NCBI RefSeq assembly: GCF_000271305.1 | Contig: NZ_AKGD01000003.1 | Span: 372,001-436,000, forward strand | Length of the DNA stretch: 64,000 nt | DNA from: Hydrocarboniphaga effusa AP103 | GTDB lineage: Bacteria; Pseudomonadota; Gammaproteobacteria; Nevskiales; Nevskiaceae | Direction: 5' to 3' | Shown here: positions 43,238-54,709 of the stretch, in pieces | Position numbering within the stretch: the first letter of the stretch is position 1 | How the letters are laid out: each line of letters starts with the position of its first letter | Program-made: the position numbers and the translations under genes | The notes under the pieces: model-generated | Seen by the model: the letters and a program-made list of their open reading frames with translations, nothing else | Told to the model about the DNA's origin: nothing | Databases searched by the model: none

Positions 43238-46069
43238 ATGAAAAGCTACGGCCACTACGACTACCTCATCGTCGGTGGAGGCAGCGCCGGCTGCGTGCTC
43301 GCCAATCGCCTGTCGCAAGATCCCGGTGTCTCGGTGCTGCTGCTCGAAGCGGGCGGCAAGGACAACTGGATCTGGATCCACATTCCGGTCGGCTATCTGT
43401 ATTGCATCGGCAACCCGCGTACGGACTGGTGCTATCGCACGCAGGACGAAGCCGGGCTCGGCGGTCGCAACATTCTGTATGCGCGTGGCCGCGTGCTCGG
43501 CGGCAGCTCGTCGATCAACGCGATGATCTACATGCGCGGCCAGGCGCGCGATTACGACGAATGGGCTCGGTTGACGGGCGATGCGTCGTGGTCCTGGAAC
43601 CATGTGCTGCCGCTGTTCAAGCGCAGCGAAGATCACTGGCGCGGCGGCGACGCGAACCACGGCAGTGGCGGCGAGCTGCGTGTCGAAGAGCAGCGCCTGC
43701 GCTGGGACATTCTCGATCGCTTCGCCGAGGCGGCCGAGCAGGCCGGCATTCCGCGCACCCGGGATTTCAACACCGGCGACAATACCGGCTCGGGCAAATT
43801 CGAAGTCACGCAGAAGCGCGGCACGCGCTGGAGCGCTTCGCGCGCGTTTCTGCGTCCGGTACTCAAGCGGCCGAACCTGCGCGTGGTGACGGGCGCCCTG
43901 ATCGAGCGCGTGAGCCTGCAAGGTGCGCGCGTGACCGGCGTGGAGTTCACGCTCGGCGGCGAGAAGCTGCATGCGGGTTCGCGCATCGAGACCGTGCTCG
44001 CCGCAGGTTCGATCGGCACGCCCGCGATCCTGCAGCGCTCGGGCATCGGCGATGCGCGGCGGTTGTCGGCGCTCGGCATCGGATCGACGCTGCATGCACC
44101 GGGCGTCGGGCGCAATCTGCAGGACCATCTGCAACTGCGCTCGATCTACAAGATCGAAGGCATCCGCTCGCTCAACGCGATCGCCAACAGCTACCTCGGC
44201 CAGATGATGATGGGCATGGAATACGCGTGGCGACGCGGAGGCCCGCTGAGCATGGCGCCGAGCCAGCTCGGCGTGTTCACCCAGTCCGACCCTGCGCAGC
44301 CGAGCGCGAACATCGAGTATCACGTGCAGCCGCTTTCGCTCGACAAGTTCGGCGATCCGCTGCATCGCTTTGCGGCCTTCACCGCGAGCGTCTGCAACCT
44401 GCGGCCGACCTCGCGCGGCTCGGTCGAGATCGTCTCGCGCGAGGCGGCCGATGCGCCGAGCATCGCGCCGCGTTATCTGTCGACCGACGAGGACCGCCAG
44501 GTCGCGGCCGACAGCTTGAGGCTCACGCGACACATCGTGTCGCAGCCGGCGCTCGCGCCGTACAAGCCGGTCGAATATCTGCCGGGGCCTGCGTACCAGA
44601 CCGACGAGGAACTCGCGGTCGCCGCGGGTCTGGTCGGTACCACCATCTTCCATCCGGTCGGCACCTGCCGCATGGGGCGCGGCGACGATGCGCAAGCCGT
44701 CGTCGACGAGCGCCTGCGCGTGCGCGGGCTCGAAGGCCTGCGCGTGGTCGATGCCTCGATCATGCCGACGATCACTTCGGGCAACACCAACGCACCGACG
44801 ATCATGATCGCGGAAAAAGGCGCACAGATGATTCGCGAAGATAGACTGGCGAGCCACGGCCCTGCGCAATCGATCGCCACGGGCAATCAATCGAATTCCA
44901 CGGCGGCCGGCGCGCAGCGCAAAGCGGCCCTGTCTGAGGTGCAGATGGAAGCTGCAGTTCTGTTTCGCGAGCACACCACGCCGGGCGGCCATCGCATCGG
45001 CTACGCCGAGCTCAACTCCGAGCGCACGCTCAACTCGCTCACGATCGAAATGATCCGGCTGCTGCAACCGCAGCTCGACGCCTGGGCAGCGGATACGGGC
45101 ATCGCGCTCGTGGTGCTCAGCGGACGCGGAACCAAGGCGTTCTGCGCGGGCGGTGACGTGCGCCGCCTGCAGCAGACCATCGTCGCCGATGCCCAGGCCG
45201 GCGCCGACGCGGCGCTGCAATTCTTCACCGAGGAATATCGGCTCGACCACGCCATCCATCGCTACACCAAGCCGATCCTCGTCTGGGGCAGCGGCGTGGT
45301 TATGGGCGGCGGGCTCGGCTTGATGGTCGGCGCGAGTCATCGCCTCGTCACGCCGAGCTCGAAGATCGCGATGCCCGAGATTCGCATCGGCCTGTTCCCG
45401 GACGTCGGCGGCAGTTACTTCCTGAGCCGGCTGCCGCGTGGCTGGGGATTGTTCGTCGGCATGACCGCCGCGCTGCTCAATGCGCACGACGCGATCGTCT
45501 CGGGCCTGGCGACGCATCTGCTCTCCGAGCAGGATCGCGACGCGCTCTTCAGCCAGCTCGAAAGCACGCGCTGGCACGATGCTGCCCAGGACAACCACCG
45601 CCAGCTCGATGAGCTGCTGCGGCCGTTCGCAGAAGCCGCGAAGCCGCTATGGCCCGAATCGAACCTGCTCAAGCATGGCGATCATCTCGAGCGGCTCGCC
45701 GCGAGCGCCGACTTCCGCAGCTTCTATCGAGGCGTGACCGGCTACGACGGCGACGATCACTGGCTCGCGGCGGCCGCAACGACGCTGCGCGCCGGCTCGC
45801 CGACGACCGCCGTGCTGGCCTGGGAGCTGCAGCGTCGGCTGGCGAACGCGAGCCTCGGCGACGTATTCAGAACCGAACTCGTCGTCGCCGTGCGCTGCTG
45901 CGCCGAAGCCGATTTCGTCGACGGCGTGCGGGCGCTGCTCGTCGACAAGGACAACCAGCCGAGCTGGTCTCCGGCGAGCGTCGATGCGCTGACGCCGCAA
46001 TGGGTCGGGCATTTCTTCGAGTCGCCGGATTGGCCGTCCGTCCGGCATCCGCTAGCCGAGCTCGACTAG
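43238..46069 (+). CDS. fusion: GMC oxidoreductase + 3-hydroxyisobutyryl-CoA hydrolase-like domain
   Basis: 943 residues in one frame with no stop between two whole enzymes. Residues 1-550 are a GMC flavin oxidoreductase: the FAD-binding [14 protein letters not shown] at 12-25, [18 protein letters not shown] near 85, HPVGTCRMG with catalytic His472, and GNTNAPT with Asn516. From about 570 a complete enoyl-CoA hydratase/isomerase domain begins; its oxyanion loops and [19 protein letters not shown] match 3-hydroxyisobutyryl-CoA hydrolases (Glu714, Asp722). The first half resembles choline/alcohol dehydrogenases, and the second suggests valine catabolism. A start at 43121 is in frame; the ATG here gives the GMC N-terminus. 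Whether the chain is processed is unknown. Confidence 0.88.
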   Translation: MKSYGHYDYLIVGGGSAGCVLANRLSQDPGVSVLLLEAGGKDNWIWIHIPVGYLYCIGNPRTDWCYRTQDEAGLGGRNILYARGRVLGGSSSINAMIYMRGQARDYDEWARLTGDASWSWNHVLPLFKRSEDHWRGGDANHGSGGELRVEEQRLRWDILDRFAEAAEQAGIPRTRDFNTGDNTGSGKFEVTQKRGTRWSASRAFLRPVLKRPNLRVVTGALIERVSLQGARVTGVEFTLGGEKLHAGSRIETVLAAGSIGTPAILQRSGIGDARRLSALGIGSTLHAPGVGRNLQDHLQLRSIYKIEGIRSLNAIANSYLGQMMMGMEYAWRRGGPLSMAPSQLGVFTQSDPAQPSANIEYHVQPLSLDKFGDPLHRFAAFTASVCNLRPTSRGSVEIVSREAADAPSIAPRYLSTDEDRQVAADSLRLTRHIVSQPALAPYKPVEYLPGPAYQTDEELAVAAGLVGTTIFHPVGTCRMGRGDDAQAVVDERLRVRGLEGLRVVDASIMPTITSGNTNAPTIMIAEKGAQMIREDRLASHGPAQSIATGNQSNSTAAGAQRKAALSEVQMEAAVLFREHTTPGGHRIGYAELNSERTLNSLTIEMIRLLQPQLDAWAADTGIALVVLSGRGTKAFCAGGDVRRLQQTIVADAQAGADAALQFFTEEYRLDHAIHRYTKPILVWGSGVVMGGGLGLMVGASHRLVTPSSKIAMPEIRIGLFPDVGGSYFLSRLPRGWGLFVGMTAALLNAHDAIVSGLATHLLSEQDRDALFSQLESTRWHDAAQDNHRQLDELLRPFAEAAKPLWPESNLLKHGDHLERLAASADFRSFYRGVTGYDGDDHWLAAAATTLRAGSPTTAVLAWELQRRLANASLGDVFRTELVVAVRCCAEADFVDGVRALLVDKDNQPSWSPASVDALTPQWVGHFFESPDWPSVRHPLAELD

Positions 46070-46169
46070 CGGAGCAGGCCGTGCTCGCGGGACGCATCGG
46101 CGGCCGGATGCGACACACCGACCGGCGCGGGTTACCCTTCGCGGCCTCATCGCTTCCCGATCGCCGCAC

Positions 46170-47588
46170 GTGACCACCTCAGAACCCGCCACCGAACAGC
46201 CCAGCCCGCAGACCGCGGCTTTTGCCAGCCTGGCGCTCAAGCCCGAGCTGCTGCAGGCGCTCGAGTCGCTGGGCTTCACCCGGATGACGCCGATCCAGGC
46301 GCAGAGCCTGCCGCCGATCCTGCAGGGCCGCGACGTGATCGGGCAGGCGCGCACCGGCAGCGGCAAGACCGCCGCGTATGGCCTGGGCCTGCTGTCGCGC
46401 ATCGACCCGGCGATCGAACAGGTGCAGGCGCTGGTGCTGTGCCCGACGCGCGAACTGGCCGACCAGATCGCCAAGGAAATTCGCCGGCTCGCGCGCTGCC
46501 TGCCGAACGTCAAGCTCAGCCAGCTCAACGGCGGCATCTCGCAGCGCCCGCAGCTGGCTTCGCTGCAGCATGCGCCGCAGATCATCGTCGGCATGGCCGG
46601 CCGCGTGCTCGAACATCTGGAGCAGAGCTCGCTCGATCTCTCCGGCCTGCGCGTGCTGGTGCTCGACGAGGCCGATCGCATGCTCGACGGCGATTTCGAG
46701 GCCGCGAGCCAGGCCATCGTCAAGCACACGCCCGCCCAGCGGCAGACCTTGTTCTTCTCGGCCACCTACAACGATTCGGTGCGCGCCCTGAGCGCCCGCA
46801 TCCAGCGCGATCCGCTGAGCATCAGCGTCGACACCGTCGCCAGCGCAGCGCAGATCGAACAGCAGTTCTACGAGGTCGATCCGCTGCGCCGCGTCGATGC
46901 GCTCGCGCAGCTGCTGAGCTCGCGCCAGCCCGAATCCGCACTGGTGTTCTGCCATACGCGCGGCGATGCGCAGACGGTGGAGCAGCAGCTCGCCAAGCGC
47001 GGCTACGCGGTGCTGGCCTTGCATGGCGACATCGACCAGCGCGATCGCGACGAAGTGCTCGTGCGCTTCACCAACGGCAGCGCGCGCGTGCTCGTGGCCA
47101 CCGACATCGCGGCGCGCGGGCTCGACATTCCGAATCTCGCCGCGGTGATCAGCTACGAACTGCCGGCCGATCCGGACGCCCACGTGCATCGCGTCGGCCG
47201 TACCGGACGGGCGGGGCGCAGCGGTTTGGCCCTGCACCTGTTTTCGCATCGCGAACATGCGCGCGTCGCCGCCATCGAAGCCAAGCTCGGCAAGCGCATC
47301 GAGACGCGCAAGCTCGGGGTGCCCGCCAAGGTCACCGACAAACCGGTGCCGGCCACGCGCGTGACGATCTGCATCGACGGCGGCCGCCGCGACAAGCTGC
47401 GTCCGGGCGATCTGCTCGGCGCATTGACGGGCGATGCGGGGCTACCGGCCGAGGCGGTCGGCAAGATCAGCAGCTTCGACACGCGCACCTACGTCGCCAT
47501 CGACAAGAAACTCGCGACCGTCGCGCTCAAGCGGCTGCGCGAGGGCAAGATCAAAGGCAGGAACTTTCGCGTGCGGCCGATCGAGTAG
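46170..47588 (+). CDS. dbpA: ATP-dependent RNA helicase DbpA
   Basis: 472 residues from a GTG start. All DEAD-box motifs: Q motif (FTRMTPIQAQSLP), ARTGSGKT (I), PTRELADQ (Ia), VLDEADRML (II), FSATY (III), then TDIAARGLDIP (V) and HRVGRTGRAGRSG (VI). The C-terminal 75 residues are the DbpA RNA-binding domain (KLRPGDLLGALTGDAGLPAE, then ending GRNFRVRP). DbpA acts on the 23S rRNA during large-subunit assembly. Length and tail fit DbpA rather than the other DEAD proteins. Confidence 0.92.
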   Translation: MTTSEPATEQPSPQTAAFASLALKPELLQALESLGFTRMTPIQAQSLPPILQGRDVIGQARTGSGKTAAYGLGLLSRIDPAIEQVQALVLCPTRELADQIAKEIRRLARCLPNVKLSQLNGGISQRPQLASLQHAPQIIVGMAGRVLEHLEQSSLDLSGLRVLVLDEADRMLDGDFEAASQAIVKHTPAQRQTLFFSATYNDSVRALSARIQRDPLSISVDTVASAAQIEQQFYEVDPLRRVDALAQLLSSRQPESALVFCHTRGDAQTVEQQLAKRGYAVLALHGDIDQRDRDEVLVRFTNGSARVLVATDIAARGLDIPNLAAVISYELPADPDAHVHRVGRTGRAGRSGLALHLFSHREHARVAAIEAKLGKRIETRKLGVPAKVTDKPVPATRVTICIDGGRRDKLRPGDLLGALTGDAGLPAEAVGKISSFDTRTYVAIDKKLATVALKRLREGKIKGRNFRVRPIE

Positions 47589-47796
47589 GGAAGCGTCGCG
47601 CAAGCGGCCGCGCTGTGCCTTTCGCGCGAGGGCGGTGCCCGGAGAATGCTCACGCACGACTCGCAGGCTGGGCCTGCTGCACTCCATCCTTGGGCGAGCC
47701 GTGTCACTCACAACACCCGATCTGCATCCTTGGAGAGCCGCGAACCCGCAGGCCCGATGCGTCGTCGGCCCGGCTTGACGCAGGTGGCGGAGTGCA

Positions 47797-48180
47797 TCAC
47801 TCGACGATGCGCCAGCCGCCCTGCTTCTCGCAGGCGGTGCCGCTCGCACGCGTGCGCCTGTCGTCCGCCTTGGCCTCGATCTCGAATTCACGGCATGGGC
47901 CTCGGGCGGTCTTGAACACCGGAGCCAGGATCATCGTGTAGTCGATATCGCGGTCGCTATTGCTCCAGCGGACGGTATGGCGGCCCGGGCCGCCGGCGAA
48001 GGCGTCGTCGATACGCTCGCGATCGGCATCGGTCATCAGCGTTCCGAGCCGGTTCTCGGTCTGCGTCGAGCGAATCACTGTTTCGGTGCTCGCATCGACG
48101 TACATGGACGAGACGCCCGCCAGCAGCAGAACCGCCACGGCGAAGGGCAACAAGCCCCGATGCCATTCCAGTGTGTCCAT
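47797..48180 (-). CDS. 17-kDa surface-antigen-like membrane protein
   Basis: 127 residues from the ATG at 48180 with AGGAG upstream. One hydrophobic segment at residues 10-28 (LLPFAVAVLLLAGVSS) serves as signal anchor. The C-terminal 60 residues, ending CREFEIEAKADDRRTRASGT then ACEKQGGWRIVE, match the C-terminus of the rickettsial-17-kDa/RT0821-type surface protein family with its two cysteines. The usual glycine-zipper region is missing. Short and perhaps single-gene. Confidence 0.72.
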   Translation of the reverse strand: MDTLEWHRGLLPFAVAVLLLAGVSSMYVDASTETVIRSTQTENRLGTLMTDADRERIDDAFAGGPGRHTVRWSNSDRDIDYTMILAPVFKTARGPCREFEIEAKADDRRTRASGTACEKQGGWRIVE

Positions 48181-48353
48181 CTCGTCGCTCCTTCGGCGGG
48201 TCTTCGCAGTCCAGCCTGCATGCTCCACTTCATGAGCAGGACCCGCCTTGACGATGATCAATCTTTCCCGATTCGCGCCGGATTGATTCGCGTCAAGGCC
48301 GGTGCGGTCCAGGCGAGGCAGGATGAGCGCATCTCGACCAAGGACGCCACGCC

Positions 48354-49256
48354 GTGAGCCAGTACCGCAGAATCCTGCTGATCGCCGATCCGGCGATGAA
48401 GCGCACGCCGGCTTTCGAGCGCGCGGTCTGGCTCGCACGCACCTGTGGCGCTGCCCTGCACATCGCGCTGTTCGATCGCAACAGCGTCATCAAGGGCGCC
48501 GCCCTGATCGACCGGGATGCGGCGGTCGAGGCGCGTAGAATCTGGATGCTCGAACGCGAGCACTGGCTTCGCGTCGAAACCGCCACGCTGCAGGCCGGCG
48601 GTGTGGTCGTGACGAGCGAAGTGGTGTGGGCCCGCCCCGTCGCGGACGATATTCTGAACGTCGCCGCCGACCAGCAGGCCGATCTCGTCGTCAAGGACGT
48701 GCACCTGGAAGGCGTGCTGCAGCGCGTGCTGCTGACGCCTCTCGACTGGCAGCTGCTGCGCCAGTGCGCGGTGCCGCTGATGCTCGTGAATTCGCTGGGC
48801 CATGCGCTGCCGCGCCGCATCGTCGCCGCCGTCGATGCGAGCCACGACTACAAGGCCGGCGATCTCAACGATCGCGTGATCCAGGAGGCGCTGCGGCTGG
48901 CGATTCCATGCGACGCGGAACTGCACCTGATCTACGCCTTCTCGGGGCCGCAGCAGCTCATCGATCCGAACGGCGCCGGTGTCGGTTCCATCGGTCAGCT
49001 GGAACGCATCCTGTTGCCGACGCATCAGAAGAACTTCGCTGCGATCGCCGATGCGCACAGCGTTCCGGCCGACCGCCGCCACTTCCTGCGCGGCACGCCG
49101 GTGCAGGTCATCAGTGACTTCGCCCGGCGGCAGCACAGCGACGTCATCGTCATCGGCTCGGTTCGCCACAATTTCATCGACCGCCTGATCCTGGGCACCA
49201 CGGCCGAAGCCCTGCTCGACAAGGCGCCGTGCAATCTGCTGGCGGTGAAGCCCTGA
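48354..49256 (+). CDS. tandem-domain universal stress protein
   Basis: 300 residues with two Usp domains (about 1-145 and 155-300), as in UspE. The first starts SQYRRILLIADPAMKRTPAF, the second RRIVAAVDASHDYKAGDLND. The second ends DVIVIGSVRHNF with LILGTTAEALLDKAPCNLLA, close to the ATP-binding G-x2-G-x9-G(S/T) pattern. The first is weaker and may not bind nucleotide. GTG start. Usp proteins are cytosolic and raised under starvation, DNA or redox stress. Confidence 0.88.
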   Translation: MSQYRRILLIADPAMKRTPAFERAVWLARTCGAALHIALFDRNSVIKGAALIDRDAAVEARRIWMLEREHWLRVETATLQAGGVVVTSEVVWARPVADDILNVAADQQADLVVKDVHLEGVLQRVLLTPLDWQLLRQCAVPLMLVNSLGHALPRRIVAAVDASHDYKAGDLNDRVIQEALRLAIPCDAELHLIYAFSGPQQLIDPNGAGVGSIGQLERILLPTHQKNFAAIADAHSVPADRRHFLRGTPVQVISDFARRQHSDVIVIGSVRHNFIDRLILGTTAEALLDKAPCNLLAVKP

Positions 49257-49343
49257 AGTCGGGCTCGCAGCGGTAGCGGTTTGAGCTCGACGCCGGCGGT
49301 TTCCGCCGGTTGGGCCGAGCGCAACCGGGCGCTGGTCACGCCG

Positions 49344-49859
49344 TCACGATGCTGGCTTGTGCGCGGGTTCCGCCAGCAGCGATGGCGACAGCGGCAGCCG
49401 CGTGGTGTTGACGCCCTGGCTCATCGAGATCGACGAGTGCACTTCCTGCACGCCTTCGATCTGCGAGAGCTTGCGCCAGACGAAATTCTCGTAGGCCTCG
49501 AGCGAGGGCACCACGATCTTGAGCAGGAAATCCACCTGGCCCATCAGCGTGTGGCATTCGAGTACCTGCGGAAACGTCTTGATCGCCTTGATGAAGTCGG
49601 GCAACGCGTCCTTGCCGTGACGCGCCATCTTCACGTGGGCGAACACCATCACCGAATAGCCGAGCTTGCGATGGTCGAGCACGGCCACGCGCTCGCGAAT
49701 GATGCCGCTGCCGAGCAGGCGCTGGATGCGCCGCCAGATCACCGTCTTCGACGACGAGAGCGTCTTGGCGATGACTTCGTGCGAGGTCGTCACGTCCTTT
49801 TGCAGGATCTCGAGGATGCGCAGGTCCAGGGCGTCGAGGGGCTGGTCCAGTGTTTCCAT
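49344..49859 (-). CDS. Lrp/AsnC-family transcriptional regulator
   Basis: 171 residues. N-terminal winged helix (LDALDLRILEILQKDVTTSH, then KTVIWRRIQRLLGSGIIRER) and a C-terminal RAM/ligand-binding domain (KIVVPSLEAYENFVWRKLSQ). These are the normal parts and length for Lrp proteins, which form octamers and answer amino acids such as leucine. It is divergent from leucine dehydrogenase with about 114 bases between, so it probably regulates the branched-chain catabolic operon (BkdR-like). The similarity in layout to Pseudomonas bkd loci is known background. Confidence 0.93.
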   Translation of the reverse strand: METLDQPLDALDLRILEILQKDVTTSHEVIAKTLSSSKTVIWRRIQRLLGSGIIRERVAVLDHRKLGYSVMVFAHVKMARHGKDALPDFIKAIKTFPQVLECHTLMGQVDFLLKIVVPSLEAYENFVWRKLSQIEGVQEVHSSISMSQGVNTTRLPLSPSLLAEPAHKPAS

Positions 49860-49973
49860 TATTGGCCTTTGATGGGAACTTAAAACCGAAAAGGAGGCTG
49901 GAAGCGCCCAAAATAGGACCGCGATTCCCCCGGTCCGAGAATACATTGTTCCCACACTCTGGAGGGGGCGGTG

Positions 49974-51035
<1,062 letters not shown>

Positions 51036-51037
51036 TC

Positions 51038-52270
51038 ATGGGAGCCTCACCGCTGCGCCTGCACGTTCCGGAGCCCAAGGCGCGTCCGGGCGACGCGCCG
51101 GACTTCGCCCTGATCCGGATTCCGAAAGTCGGTGCGCTGCCGCGTCCGGCGATCGATGCGCCCGCCGCCGAGCTCGGCGCCTACGCCAACGGCCTGATCC
51201 GCGTGCTCGACGACGCAGGCCGCGCGAGCAGCGACTGGAACCCGCAGCTGCCGGCCGACGAACTGCGCGTAGGCCTGCGCTACATGATGCTCACGCGCGC
51301 CTACGACGAGCGCATGGTGAAGACGCAGCGCCAGGGCAAGACCTCGTTCTACATCAAGTCCACCGGCGAAGAAGCCATCGCCATCGCCGCCGCGATGGCG
51401 CTCGACGAGCGCGACATGTGCTTTCCGAGCTATCGCCAGCAAGGCCTCTACATCAAGCGCGGCTGCTCGCTCGTCGAGATGATGTGCCAGGTCTTCAACA
51501 ACGAGGGCGATCGGCTGAAAGGGCGGCAGATGCCCATCATGTATTCGTCGCGCGAGCACGGCATGTTCTCGATCTCGGGCAATCTCGGCACCCAGTTTCC
51601 GCAGGCCGTGGGCTGGGCGATGGCGTCGGCGATCAAGGGCGACACGCGCATCGCCGCGAGCTGGATCGGCGATGGCACCACGGCCGAGGCCGACTTCCAT
51701 TACGCGATGACGTTCTCGTCGGTGTACCAGGCGCCGGTGGTGCTCAACGTCGTCAACAACCAGTGGGCGATCTCGTCGTTCCAGGGCATCGCGGGCGGCG
51801 ATCGCGCGACCTTCGCGGCGCGCGCGATCGGCTACGGCATGCCGGGCCTGCGCGTCGACGGCAACGATTTTCTCGCCGTCCACGCGGTGACGCGCTGGGC
51901 CGCGGAGCGTGCACGCTGCAATCTCGGCCCGACCCTGATCGAGCTCTATACCTATCGCGCGGCTGCGCATTCGACCAGCGACGATCCTTCGGCCTACCGG
52001 CCCAAGGACGAGGCGAGCCGCTGGCCGCTCGGCGATCCGATCGAGCGCCTCAAGCGGCATCTGATCGCGATCGGCCAGTGGAGCGAAGCGCGCCATGCGG
52101 AGCTCGCCGCCGCCTGTGACGACGAAGTGAAGAGCGCGCTGCGCGAGGCCGAAAGCAAGGGCACGCTCGGCAGCCGCCGCGACGCCGAAACGATCTTCGA
52201 AGATGTCTTCAAGGAGATGCCCGCGCATCTGCAAGGTCAGCGCGAGCAGCTGCGCAGGAGCCCCAAATGA
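51038..52270 (+). CDS. bkdA1: branched-chain 2-keto acid dehydrogenase E1 alpha
   Basis: 410 residues. RLKGRQMPIMYSSREHGMFS and the thiamine-diphosphate motif GDGTTAEADFHYAM ending NNQWAIS are clear. Preceding FYIKSTGEEAIAIAAAMAL is the E1alpha entrance loop, and the C-terminus LYTYRAAAHSTSDDPSAYRP is the conserved phosphorylation-loop region of this family. It decarboxylates 2-keto acids from Val, Leu and Ile together with E1beta. Translation likely couples to the next gene (ATGA overlap). Confidence 0.95.
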   Translation: MGASPLRLHVPEPKARPGDAPDFALIRIPKVGALPRPAIDAPAAELGAYANGLIRVLDDAGRASSDWNPQLPADELRVGLRYMMLTRAYDERMVKTQRQGKTSFYIKSTGEEAIAIAAAMALDERDMCFPSYRQQGLYIKRGCSLVEMMCQVFNNEGDRLKGRQMPIMYSSREHGMFSISGNLGTQFPQAVGWAMASAIKGDTRIAASWIGDGTTAEADFHYAMTFSSVYQAPVVLNVVNNQWAISSFQGIAGGDRATFAARAIGYGMPGLRVDGNDFLAVHAVTRWAAERARCNLGPTLIELYTYRAAAHSTSDDPSAYRPKDEASRWPLGDPIERLKRHLIAIGQWSEARHAELAAACDDEVKSALREAESKGTLGSRRDAETIFEDVFKEMPAHLQGQREQLRRSPK

Positions 52271-53283
52271 GCTCGATGAACATGATCCAGGCGCTCAACT
52301 CGGCGATGGACGTCATGCTCGGCCGTGACGACAACGTGGTGGTGTTCGGCGAGGACGTCGGCTACTTCGGCGGCGTGTTCCGCGCGACCGCCAACCTGCA
52401 GAAGAAATACGGCAGGACGCGCGTCTTCGATACGCCGATCGCCGAAGGCGGCATCATCGGAACCGCGGTCGGCATGGGCGCCTATGGCCTGCGTCCGGTC
52501 ACCGAGATCCAGTTCGCGGATTACATCTATCCGGCCTTCGACCAGCTGGTGTCCGAAGCCGCGCGCCTGCGCTATCGCTCGGGCGGCGACTACTGGGCTC
52601 CGCTGACCGTGCGCGCGCCTTGCGGCGGCGGCATCTTCGGCGGGCAGACGCACAGCCAGAGCCCCGAAAGCATCTTCACGCACGTCTGCGGCATCAAGAC
52701 GGTGATGCCGTCGAATCCCTACGACGCCAAGGGCCTGCTGATCGCCGCGATCGAGGACGACGACCCGGTGGTGTTCTTCGAGCCCAAGCGCATCTACAAC
52801 GGTCCCTTCGATGGCCACCACGACAAGCCGCTGACGCCCTGGTCCCAGCACGCGGCGAGCGAAGTGCCCGAGGGTTATTACGCGATTCCGCTCGGCAAGG
52901 CCGCGGTCGTGCGTGCGGGCAAGGAAGCCACCATCGTCACCTACGGCACCATGGTGCACGTGTGCCTTGCGGCCGTCGAAGCCAGCGGCATCGATGCCGA
53001 AGTGATCGACCTGCGCACGCTGATTCCGCTCGACATCGACACCATCGTGGAATCGGTCAAGCGCACCGGCCGCTGCGCGATCGTGCACGAGGCGACGCGC
53101 ACGAGCGGCTTCGGCGCCGAGCTGTCGTCGCTCGTGCAGGAGCATTGCTTCTGGCATCTCGAAGCGCCGATCGAGCGCGTCGCGGGCTGGGACACGCCGT
53201 ATCCGCATGCCTTCGAGTGGGAATATTTTCCGGGCCCCGCACGCGTGGCTCAGGCGTTGAAGAACCTCATGGAGCCGGTCTGA
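52267..53283 (+). CDS. bkdA2: branched-chain 2-keto acid dehydrogenase E1 beta
   Basis: 338 residues. NMIQALNSAMDVMLGRDDNV and the family motif VVFGEDVGYFGGVFRAT open it. FDTPIAEGGIIGTAVGMGAY and the GGGIFGGQTHSQSPESIFTH loop follow, then IDLRTLIPLDIDTIVESVK near the C-terminus. It completes the E1 heterotetramer with E1alpha and binds the E2 core. The start codon overlaps the E1alpha stop by four bases, and the stop overlaps the E2 start by one. Confidence 0.96.
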   Translation: MSSMNMIQALNSAMDVMLGRDDNVVVFGEDVGYFGGVFRATANLQKKYGRTRVFDTPIAEGGIIGTAVGMGAYGLRPVTEIQFADYIYPAFDQLVSEAARLRYRSGGDYWAPLTVRAPCGGGIFGGQTHSQSPESIFTHVCGIKTVMPSNPYDAKGLLIAAIEDDDPVVFFEPKRIYNGPFDGHHDKPLTPWSQHAASEVPEGYYAIPLGKAAVVRAGKEATIVTYGTMVHVCLAAVEASGIDAEVIDLRTLIPLDIDTIVESVKRTGRCAIVHEATRTSGFGAELSSLVQEHCFWHLEAPIERVAGWDTPYPHAFEWEYFPGPARVAQALKNLMEPV

Positions 53284-54560
53284 TGGGCGCGTACGTGTTC
53301 AAGCTGCCGGACATCGGCGAAGGCATCGCCGAATCCGAGATCGCCACCTGGCGCGTCGAAGTCGGCGACCGGATCAGCGAAGACCAGCCGCTGGTCGACA
53401 TGCTCACGGACAAGGCGGCGGTGGAAATTCCGTCGCCGGTGACCGGCAAGGTCATCGAACTGCACGGTGCGGCCGGCGACAAGATCGCGGTCGGCGGCCG
53501 GCTCGTGACGATACAGCTCGACTCGGCGACGATCGAAGTCGACGAGACGAAACCCGCTGCCACGCAATCGAGTGCGAACGAGGTCGCGTCGCGAGCCAGC
53601 GCTGGCGAGCCGGCTTCGTCCCGGTGGGTGCCGGATGCGGTTGCGGACTCGACGCCGGTTCCGGCCGCGCCGTCGGTGCGCAAGCTCGCGCGCGAGCGCG
53701 GCATCGATCTGCGCGAGGTCAAGGCCAGCGGGCCCGCGGGCCGCGTGCTGCGCGACGATCTCGATCGCCATGCAGCTGCCGCGCCTGCGCCGGTCGCGGT
53801 TGCGGTCGAAGACCTGCGCGAGCCGGTGGTTTCGGCGCAGCCGGCGGTGCAGGGCGACGACGGGATCGAACAGATCAAGCTCATCGGCCTGCGCCGCAAG
53901 ATCGCCGAGGCGATGCAGCGCGCCAAGCAGCGCATTCCGCATTTCGCCTACGTCGAGGAAGTGGACGTCACCGAGCTCGAAGCGATGCGCGCGCGGCTCA
54001 ATGCGCTGTATCCGGACCGTCCCAGGCTCACGCTGCTGCCGCTGCTGATCCAGGCGCTGGGCAGGGCGATCGCCGATTTCCCGATGATCAACGCGACCTA
54101 CGACGATGAGGCCGGCGTGGTGTCGCGCCATCGCGCCTTGCACGCGGGCATCGCCACGCAGACGCCGGCCGGGCTCGTGGTGCCGGTCATGAAGGATGCG
54201 CAGCGGCTGTCGCTGTGGCAGCGCGCCGCGGAGCTGCGCCGGCTCGCCGATGCGGCAAGGGCGGGCAAGGCCACGCGCGCGGAGCTGTCGGGCTCGACGC
54301 TGACGATCACCAGCCTCGGCGCGCTCGGCGGCATCGTCACCACGCCGGTCATCAACGCGCCCGAAGTGGCGATCATCGGCGTCAACAAGATCGCGCAGAA
54401 GCCGGTGGTGATCGACGGGCAGGTCGTGGTGCGATCGATCATGAACCTGTCGTCGAGCTTCGATCATCGCATCGTCGATGGATTCGACGCCGCGAGCTTC
54501 ATCCAGCGCGTGAAAGCCCTGCTCGAAGCCCCGACCCTGATGTTCATCGAAGGGGCTTGA
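53283..54560 (+). CDS. bkdB: branched-chain keto acid dehydrogenase E2 (dihydrolipoyl acyltransferase)
   Basis: 425 residues. A single lipoyl domain at 1-80 has the acceptor Lys44 in MLTDKAAVEI. After an Ala/Ser-rich linker comes an E3/E1-binding domain (SVRKLARERGIDLREVKA, then GPAGRVLRDDL) at about 135-170. A C-terminal acyltransferase domain ends with DHRIVDG (His395, Asp399). It accepts acyl groups from E1 and passes them to CoA. The E3 gene (lpd) is not in this cluster, so a shared E3 from elsewhere must be used. An operon with E1alpha and E1beta is certain from the overlaps. Confidence 0.95.
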   Translation: MGAYVFKLPDIGEGIAESEIATWRVEVGDRISEDQPLVDMLTDKAAVEIPSPVTGKVIELHGAAGDKIAVGGRLVTIQLDSATIEVDETKPAATQSSANEVASRASAGEPASSRWVPDAVADSTPVPAAPSVRKLARERGIDLREVKASGPAGRVLRDDLDRHAAAAPAPVAVAVEDLREPVVSAQPAVQGDDGIEQIKLIGLRRKIAEAMQRAKQRIPHFAYVEEVDVTELEAMRARLNALYPDRPRLTLLPLLIQALGRAIADFPMINATYDDEAGVVSRHRALHAGIATQTPAGLVVPVMKDAQRLSLWQRAAELRRLADAARAGKATRAELSGSTLTITSLGALGGIVTTPVINAPEVAIIGVNKIAQKPVVIDGQVVVRSIMNLSSSFDHRIVDGFDAASFIQRVKALLEAPTLMFIEGA

Positions 54561-54709
54561 GCCGGGCGGTGCCGTCGCCGAAACCGCGATCGGCTCCCGA
54601 ACTCGAACTGAACCCGAACCCGATCCCAAACGTGGATCGGCTCAGGCTGGTGTCGCGGCATCGGCGGGCTTATCGTGCTTGGCGCGCCGGGGCTTCGGGC
54701 GCGAATGTC

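Noticed and set aside
44945..46069. Separate hydratase gene starting at the internal ATG 44945
   Set aside because: GAGGTG is only three bases before that ATG and no stop separates it from the GMC part, so a fusion is the simpler reading.
47690..47750. Near-repeat CATCCTTGG twice in the spacer after dbpA
   Set aside because: Two partial matches about 50 bases apart without conserved flanks; too little to call a repeat element.
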